In this document: one piece after another, positions 58,677 through 64,000 of the stretch
Position numbering within the stretch: the first letter of the stretch is position 1
Layout of the letters: the number at the start of each line of letters is the position of its first letter
NCBI GenBank assembly: GCA_016218825.1
Contig: JACRCV010000056.1
Span: forward strand, 1-64,000
Source: Deltaproteobacteria bacterium
GTDB lineage: Bacteria; Myxococcota; XYA12-FULL-58-9
Length of the DNA: 64,000 bases
Direction: 5' to 3'
Program-made: the position numbers and the translations under genes
The notes under the pieces: model-generated
Databases searched by the model: none
Told to the model about the DNA's origin: nothing
The model's input: only the letters and a program-made list of their open reading frames with translations

Positions 58677-61600
58677 TCAGAAGATCGTGCACTCGCCGCC
58701 GAAGCAGACGAGGGGCGCGCAGCAGTCGCTGTCCCGGACGCAGTCACCGCAGCGGTGGTCGACGCACGATTGGCTCGGGCACTGGGAGCACAACGAGCAC
58801 TCGTAGCAACCCGAGGTGTCGAAGCCGTCGCAGGTCGGCTTGCAGACCAGCCGGCCGCCGGCGCCAAAGCCGCGGGACGCGCAATCGGCGCCCGCCAGAT
58901 CCTGGCCATCGCAGAGCTCGGCGCCGTTCTTCTTGCCGTCGCCGCAGTACTCGCACTGCGACACGTCGAGGGTGCAGTCGGTGTTGCAGCCGATGGTGCC
59001 GCTCGTGAACCCCTGGCCGATGTTCTGGCAGGTGCGACCCCCGAGCGCGGTGCCGTCACACAGCTCGCCGGCGTCCAAGGCGCCGTTGCCGCAGCTCGCG
59101 ACGTTGCAGCCCGAGAGGTCGAAGCTGCAGTCGGCCTTGCAGCCGAGTCCGGTGACCGACGGAAAGCCCAGGCTGCCGCAGGTGGCCGAGCCGCAGTCGG
59201 CGCTGACGCCACACGGGCCGACGCCGTCGCAGGCCTCGACGCCGTTCTTCGTGCCGTCACCGCAGCGATAGCAGCCCGAGGTGTCGAGCCTGCAGGTCGC
59301 GACCTCGCAGCCGAGCGTGCCGCCGGCGAAGTCCCCGGGCTCGTTGTGGATGCCGTTGCCGTTCAGGTCGGTGCAGGTCCGGCCGCCGAGCGACGCGCCG
59401 TCACACTGCTCACCCCCGGCCGAGGTCTGGACGATGCCGTCGCCGCAGTAGGCGGCGCGGCGGCAGCTCGAGGTGCAGGTGCCGTAGGCGCCGTTGTTGA
59501 CCCCGTCGTCGCAGGCCTCGCCGTCCGCGAGGTCCAGGTTCCCGTCACCGCAATAGGCGGCGTGCTCACAGGTCGCGGTGCAGCCGCCGTAGCTGCCGTC
59601 GTTGACGCCGTCGTCGCAGGTCTCGCCGAAGACGCTCTGGACCACGCCGTCACCGCAGATCGCGGGCAGCGTGCAGTCCGGCTTGCAGCCGTCGTACGCC
59701 CCGGTGTTGTTGCCGGTGCCGAGGTCGCACTGCTCGTAGGGTGCGTCGGTGTTGGCGTCGCCGCAGAACGCGGTCCGGCTGCAGTCGGGGTTGCAGGTGC
59801 CGTAGGCGCCGTTGTTACGCCCGTCGTCACACTGCTCGCCGTTCGCCGGCTGCACCGCGCTGTCGCCGCAGCGCGGCCCGAGCTGACAGTCACTCTCGCA
59901 GCCGCCGTAGCCGCCGGTGTTGCGGCCGGCGCCGCGGTCACACTGCTCGAAGGGCGCGGTGGTGACGCCGTCGCCGCACCAGGGCGCCAGCGTGCAGGTG
60001 CCGTTACAGCCGCCGTAGGCGCCGGTGTTGTTGCCGGGGCCGAGGTCGCACTGCTCACCGACGTACGGGTTGACGACGCCGTCGCCGCAGACGGTGGGCA
60101 ACGAGCAGTCGGGCATGCACGCGGTGCCGTCGTTGACGCCGTCGTCGCACTCCTCGCCGAAGGCGATGTCGATGAAGAGGTCGCCGCAACGTGGCGGGAA
60201 GGTGCAAGCGGCGCTGCAGGTGTTGTAGCCGCCGTTGTTGACGCCGTCGTCGCACTCCTCGCCGCTGTTGGCGACGCCGTCGCCGCAGAAGTCGGCGCGG
60301 CTGCAATCCGGGTTGCAGCCACCGTAGGCGCCGGTGTTCTGACCCGGGCCCAGATCGCACTGCTCGTAGAGCGGTTGGAGCGCGCCGTCGCCGCAGCGCG
60401 GCGCCGCCGCCCGACAATCGGTGCTGCAGGAGCCGTAGCCGCCGTTGTTGACGCCGTCGTCGCAGACCTCGTTGTAGCCCGCCTGAACGACGCCGTCGCC
60501 GCAGCGCGCGGGGAAGCGACAGTCGGCCTTGCAGGCGTTGTAGGCGCCGGTGTTCAACGCCGTTCCCAGATCGCACTGCTCGCCATAGGTCGGCTGCACC
60601 CGCTGGTCGCCGCAGGCCGGCGCCGAGGTGCAGTTCGGGTTGCAGCCGCCGTAGCCGCCGGTGTTGTTGCCCGGCCCGAGGTCGCACTGCTCGCCGACGA
60701 AGGCGTTGACGATGCCGTCGCCGCACACCGCCGGCAGCTTACAGTCGGAGAGGCAACCGACGCCGTTGTTGACGCCGTCGTCGCACTGCTCGCCGAAGAC
60801 CGCCTGGACGACGTTGTCGCCGCAGCGCTCCGGGTAGCTGCAGTCCGCCTCGCAGGTGTTGTAGGCGCCGGTGTTGGCGCCGTCGTCGCACTGCTCCGGC
60901 GGCGCCTGCACGCCGCCGTCGCCGCAGACCCCTCCCGAGGTGCAGTCGCTGTTGCAGCCGCCGTAGGCGCCGGTGTTGAGGGCGGTGCCGAGGTCGCACA
61001 CCTCATAGAGCGGCTGCAGCACGGCGTCGCCGCAACGCTCGGCGTAGGCGCGGCAATCGAGGCTGCAGGAGCCGTAGCCGCCGTTGTTGACGCCGTCGTC
61101 GCAGAGCTCGCCCTCGCCGCCCTGCAGCAGAGCGTCGCCGCAGCGCGGCGGGAACCGGCAATCGGCCTTGCAGGTGTTGTAGAGGCCGGTGTTCGCCGCG
61201 GTGCCCAGATCGCACTGCTCGCCGGCCGCGATCTGCACGACTTGGTCGCCGCAGCGCGGCGCCAGGGTGCAGTTGGCGTTGCAGCCGCCGTAGCTGCCGG
61301 TGTTGTTACCGGGGCCGAGGTCGCACTGCTCGCCGGCGAAGGGGTTGACGATGCCGTCACCGCAGCTCACCGGCAGGCGGCAGTCGCCGAGGCAGCCGGC
61401 GGTGCCGTCACACTGCTCACCGAAGGCCGCCTGGACCGTACCGTCGCCGCAGGCAGGCGCGTTGCCGCTGCAGTCGATCAGGCACGAGCCGTAGGTGCCG
61501 TCGTTCTTGCCGTCGTCGCAGGTCTCACCGTCCCCGCCCTGCACGACGCCGTCGCCGCAGCGCGGCCCGAGGCCACAGGTCGGCGAGCAGCCGCCATAGG

Positions 61601-64000
61601 AGTCGTCGTTGGCGCCGTCGTCACACAGCTCGAACGGGGTGTCGATGTAGGCGTCGCCGCAACGGGCCGCGAGGCTGCAGTTGGGGTTGCAGGTGCCGTA
61701 GTTGCCGTTGTTGGTGCCGTTGTCGCACGCCTCGCCCGGATCCGGGAGCCCGTCGCCGCAGCGCGCCGGGTAGGTGCAGTCGGCGTTGCAGGTGTCGTAC
61801 AGGCCGGTGTTGCCCGCGGTCCCGAGGTCGCACTGCTCGCCGTTGCCGACCTGGACGATCTGATCGCCGCAGCGGGTCGGATAGGTGCAGTTGGCGTTGC
61901 AGGTGTCGTACAGACCGGTGTTGGCCGCGGTCCCTAGGTCGCACTGCTCGCCCAGCGCCGGGTCGACGAAACCGTCGCCGCAGGTCGCGGTGCTGGTGCA
62001 GTTGGCGGCGCAGCGGTTCGGCGGCAGGCCGGTGTTGCCGGCGACGCCGAAGTCGCAGTCCTCGTAGCTCGGATCGCGCACCGCGTCACCACAGACGTTG
62101 GCGCGGGCGAGACAACCCGGCATGCAGGTGCCGTAGGCGCCGTCGTTGATGCCGTCGTCGCAGACCTCGGGGCCGTTCAGGGCGCCGTCGCCGCAGCGCG
62201 GCCCCAGACCTCGGCAATCGACCGCGCAGTTGCCGGCGGCGCCGTAGCTGCCGTTCGCCGCGCCGCTGTCGCAGACCTCGCCGAGCGCGCCCTGGGTGTA
62301 GCCGTCGCCGCAGCGGGCGCTCTGACAGCCGGTCGTGCACAGGCCGGTGTTGCTGTTGCTGACCCCGAGGTCGCATTGCTCGCCGAGATCGACGATGTGG
62401 TTGCCGCAAGCCGGCGCCCGGCAGGCGCTGTTGCAGGTGGCGGTGTTCCTGACCGTGCATTGGTGCAACGGCGTCGCGGCGCAGTCGGTCGCCTCCGTCG
62501 GCACCAGGCAGGCCGTGACGTCGTCGTCGCAGGTGCCACCCAGGTCGCAGGTCTCCGGCGCCTGGACCACGCCGTCGCCGCAGTTGAGGAGCTGGCAGGT
62601 GGCGCTGCAGTTGGCGCCCGGCGGATCGCACTGCTCGGGCCAGGTGACGAGGCCGTCGCCGCACACCGTTTCGATCGTGCACGTGGCGCTGCAGCCGTCA
62701 CCGCTGCGCGCCGTACACGGCAGCGCCGCGCCGCAGTCGGCGGTCGCCGCGTCCACGCTGCAGGTCGCGTTGTCGGTGCACCGGCCGGCGTCGTCGCACT
62801 GCTCGGTGCCTTGGACGATGCCGTTGCCGCAGTGGCCGGTGCAGGTGGCGGTGCCGGTGTTGAGGAAGCCGGCCAAGGTCAGCATGTAGTTGGACTGCGT
62901 CGTGTGCCGTTCGGCGTTGAAGAAGTCGATGGCGTACAACCCCTTCTCGTAGATGCCGAAGCGGTTGTCGGTGATGATCTTCAGGGTCGGATCGACGGCG
63001 CTCGACAGCGTCACCGACCCGCCCGCGGGCCCGTGCACCCCACCGATGTCGACCGCCAGCACCCCGTTGATGTACACCCAGACGTCGTCGTCGCCGGTGA
63101 AGCTCAGGGTCTCGCCGCCGCGGTACTGGAAGTAGGTGTGGAACTCGCTGGTGAAATGGAAGTCCCGCGTCCGGCCGCGGGTGTTGCCGAAGCCGTCGGC
63201 GACGCAGTTGCCGCCGTGCGCGGTCGCGCAATCGGAGTTCTGGGTGCAGAGGAAGCCGTCGAGGCATCGGCCGCCGACGCAGCTGCCCGCCCCCCCGTGG
63301 GTCCGGCAGTCGGAGTTCTGAGCGCAGACGAAGTTGTCGGCGCAGCGGCTCGCGATGCAGAGCGCGGCGTCGTGGGTCAGGGCGCAGTCCGAGTTCTGGA
63401 CGCAGATGTAGCCGTCGGCGCAACGGTTGAGCACGAAGAAGCCACCGTCGTTGCCCTGCGAGAAGTCCGCGGAGTCGTAGCGGTAGGTTCGGCCGGAGGC
63501 GTCGAGATCGACGCGCTGCCGGACGTGGATCGTCCGCTGCACCGTTTGGTTGACGCCGGCGGTGTCGTGATACCAGGGGGCAAAGCTGGTGGCGCTGGCG
63601 ATGCACGCCGTCGGGCCGCTGCAGGTGTTCGGGGTGCAGTCGGCGTTCACCGCGCACGCGGTGTTGGTGACGGTGCAGCGGAACGGCGCGTAGGTCGGCG
63701 TGCTGTCGGCGGCGGTCCGTGGCTGCACCAGCCCGGTGTAGTTGCCGCAGATCCCGGTCTGCTCGAAGTCGGGGTGGCCGTAATAGAAGCAGCGGGCGCT
63801 GTCGCAGCGGGTGACGCAGCGCTCCAGGCACCGGCGCCGGCACTGCTGGTCACCGCCGTGGCCGGTGCATTGGCCGGCGGGGTTGGTCGAGCAGTTGAGC
63901 CCGTCGGCACACTCGCGCTGTCCGGAGGTGCAGTCGGCGTCCTGGGTGCAGGCGGTCGTCATGTCGCCGCAGAACCGCCCCACCGCCTTGCCGAAGCAGT
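58677..64000 (-). CDS. Giant Cys-rich secreted protein: fibro-slime domain plus 35 DUF4215-type repeats (5' end beyond window)
   Basis: The frame is open to the window edge (CFGKAVGRFCGDM precedes the track Met), so the true start and signal lie outside. The visible 1770+ residues hold an N-terminal Cys-rich part and a fibro-slime/PA14-related beta-domain (SFTGDDDVWVYINGVLAVDIGG, YAIDFFNAERHTTQSNY). I then count 35 CGDG...GEQCDDG...YGxCxxxC modules of the DUF4215 Myxococcus type, and a final Cys cluster. The modules probably form calcium- and disulfide-stabilised rods. It is likely a surface adhesin or matrix protein. Confidence 0.88.
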   Translation of the reverse strand, partial: CFGKAVGRFCGDMTTACTQDADCTSGQRECADGLNCSTNPAGQCTGHGGDQQCRRRCLERCVTRCDSARCFYYGHPDFEQTGICGNYTGLVQPRTAADSTPTYAPFRCTVTNTACAVNADCTPNTCSGPTACIASATSFAPWYHDTAGVNQTVQRTIHVRQRVDLDASGRTYRYDSADFSQGNDGGFFVLNRCADGYICVQNSDCALTHDAALCIASRCADNFVCAQNSDCRTHGGAGSCVGGRCLDGFLCTQNSDCATAHGGNCVADGFGNTRGRTRDFHFTSEFHTYFQYRGGETLSFTGDDDVWVYINGVLAVDIGGVHGPAGGSVTLSSAVDPTLKIITDNRFGIYEKGLYAIDFFNAERHTTQSNYMLTLAGFLNTGTATCTGHCGNGIVQGTEQCDDAGRCTDNATCSVDAATADCGAALPCTARSGDGCSATCTIETVCGDGLVTWPEQCDPPGANCSATCQLLNCGDGVVQAPETCDLGGTCDDDVTACLVPTEATDCAATPLHQCTVRNTATCNSACRAPACGNHIVDLGEQCDLGVSNSNTGLCTTGCQSARCGDGYTQGALGEVCDSGAANGSYGAAGNCAVDCRGLGPRCGDGALNGPEVCDDGINDGAYGTCMPGCLARANVCGDAVRDPSYEDCDFGVAGNTGLPPNRCAANCTSTATCGDGFVDPALGEQCDLGTAANTGLYDTCNANCTYPTRCGDQIVQVGNGEQCDLGTAGNTGLYDTCNADCTYPARCGDGLPDPGEACDNGTNNGNYGTCNPNCSLAARCGDAYIDTPFELCDDGANDDSYGGCSPTCGLGPRCGDGVVQGGDGETCDDGKNDGTYGSCLIDCSGNAPACGDGTVQAAFGEQCDGTAGCLGDCRLPVSCGDGIVNPFAGEQCDLGPGNNTGSYGGCNANCTLAPRCGDQVVQIAAGEQCDLGTAANTGLYNTCKADCRFPPRCGDALLQGGEGELCDDGVNNGGYGSCSLDCRAYAERCGDAVLQPLYEVCDLGTALNTGAYGGCNSDCTSGGVCGDGGVQAPPEQCDDGANTGAYNTCEADCSYPERCGDNVVQAVFGEQCDDGVNNGVGCLSDCKLPAVCGDGIVNAFVGEQCDLGPGNNTGGYGGCNPNCTSAPACGDQRVQPTYGEQCDLGTALNTGAYNACKADCRFPARCGDGVVQAGYNEVCDDGVNNGGYGSCSTDCRAAAPRCGDGALQPLYEQCDLGPGQNTGAYGGCNPDCSRADFCGDGVANSGEECDDGVNNGGYNTCSAACTFPPRCGDLFIDIAFGEECDDGVNDGTACMPDCSLPTVCGDGVVNPYVGEQCDLGPGNNTGAYGGCNGTCTLAPWCGDGVTTAPFEQCDRGAGRNTGGYGGCESDCQLGPRCGDSAVQPANGEQCDDGRNNGAYGTCNPDCSRTAFCGDANTDAPYEQCDLGTGNNTGAYDGCKPDCTLPAICGDGVVQSVFGETCDDGVNDGSYGGCTATCEHAAYCGDGNLDLADGEACDDGVNNGAYGTCTSSCRRAAYCGDGIVQTSAGGEQCDGASLGGRTCTDLNGNGIHNEPGDFAGGTLGCEVATCRLDTSGCYRCGDGTKNGVEACDGVGPCGVSADCGSATCGSLGFPSVTGLGCKADCSFDLSGCNVASCGNGALDAGELCDGTALGGRTCQNIGQGFTSGTIGCNTDCTLDVSQCEYCGDGKKNGAELCDGQDLAGADCASRGFGAGGRLVCKPTCDGFDTSGCYECSLCSQCPSQSCVDHRCGDCVRDSDCCAPLVCFGGECTIF
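60070..61345 (-). repeat. Higher-order six-module repeat (636-639 bp period)
   Basis: Within the giant gene, the module CGDGIVN...GEQCDLGPGNNTG recurs starting near 61345, 60706 and 60070 (spacing 639 and 636 bp, six modules each). Each time it is preceded by the short GCLxDCxLP module. Blocks 14-19 and 20-25 match position by position, showing duplication of a six-module unit. Confidence 0.8.

Noticed and set aside
58677-63983. Cys-module repeats considered as a CRISPR-like or DNA-level regular array
   Set aside because: The periodicity is codon-based and encodes conserved DUF4215 modules. There are no constant repeats with unique spacers.

Overview
The window is GC-rich, densely packed Gram-negative chromosomal DNA from Myxococcota or a close deltaproteobacterial relative. 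The evidence is the gene content: Lol lipoprotein export and BamA (outer membrane), PEGA, DUF4388, fibro-slime and DUF4215 cysteine-rich proteins, a TIGR04552-like protein, and a lysS-lolC-lolD-bamA run. I see no rRNA, tRNA, CRISPR array, insertion sequence or prophage. Most genes lie on the minus strand in tightly coupled or overlapping operons.

Layout. 0.1-6.5 kb: lysS-lolC-lolD-bamA, envelope biogenesis. 6.6-8.4 kb: a PEGA-domain surface protein on the plus strand. 8.4-14.5 kb: a run reading small exported protein, 7TM-HD phosphohydrolase, ybeY, lnt, prfB, where prfB carries the classical +1 frameshift. 14.6-20.1 kb: two secreted proteins (one a probable metalloprotease), a DUF4388 membrane protein with a pseudopilin-like tail, and a TPR/zinc-ribbon membrane protein. 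20.3-23.5 kb: mazG, an AT-richer 384-bp convergent gap with DnaA-box-like sites, murJ and rpsT. 23.5-28.6 kb: a TIGR04552-like protein, a coiled-coil protein, a CBM9-like lipoprotein, then a divergent rhodanese/MauE/DsbA-like redox operon. 28.6-36.6 kb: amidase, double zinc-ribbon protein, mutS, HIT protein, ihfB, rpsA, rpsU. 36.7-45.4 kb: PilB/GspE-type ATPase, a TPR plus double cyclic-nucleotide-domain protein, then rluB-scpB-scpA-trpS-M50 protease. 45.6-50.4 kb: a coiled-coil protein and a large repeat lipoprotein. 50.5-58.6 kb: a XerC/D-type recombinase that has lost its catalytic tyrosine, a chagasin-like protein, and an RND exporter / LolA-like / DUF1302 set led by a CsgG-like lipoprotein. 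58.7-64 kb: a giant cysteine-rich secreted protein whose 5' end lies beyond the window.

The most notable non-gene signal is a dispersed family of GC-rich palindromes. It has five copies with a constant TGGGGGTGGGG head and GGGAATCAAA tail. The stems differ in sequence but stay self-complementary. One copy sits in the signal-peptide region of the DsbA-like gene and seems to have rewritten its N-terminus. No clearly new multi-gene system is proven. The best candidate is the RND/LolA-like/DUF1302 cluster, a possible second lipid or lipoprotein trafficking route beside the classical Lol genes at the left end.
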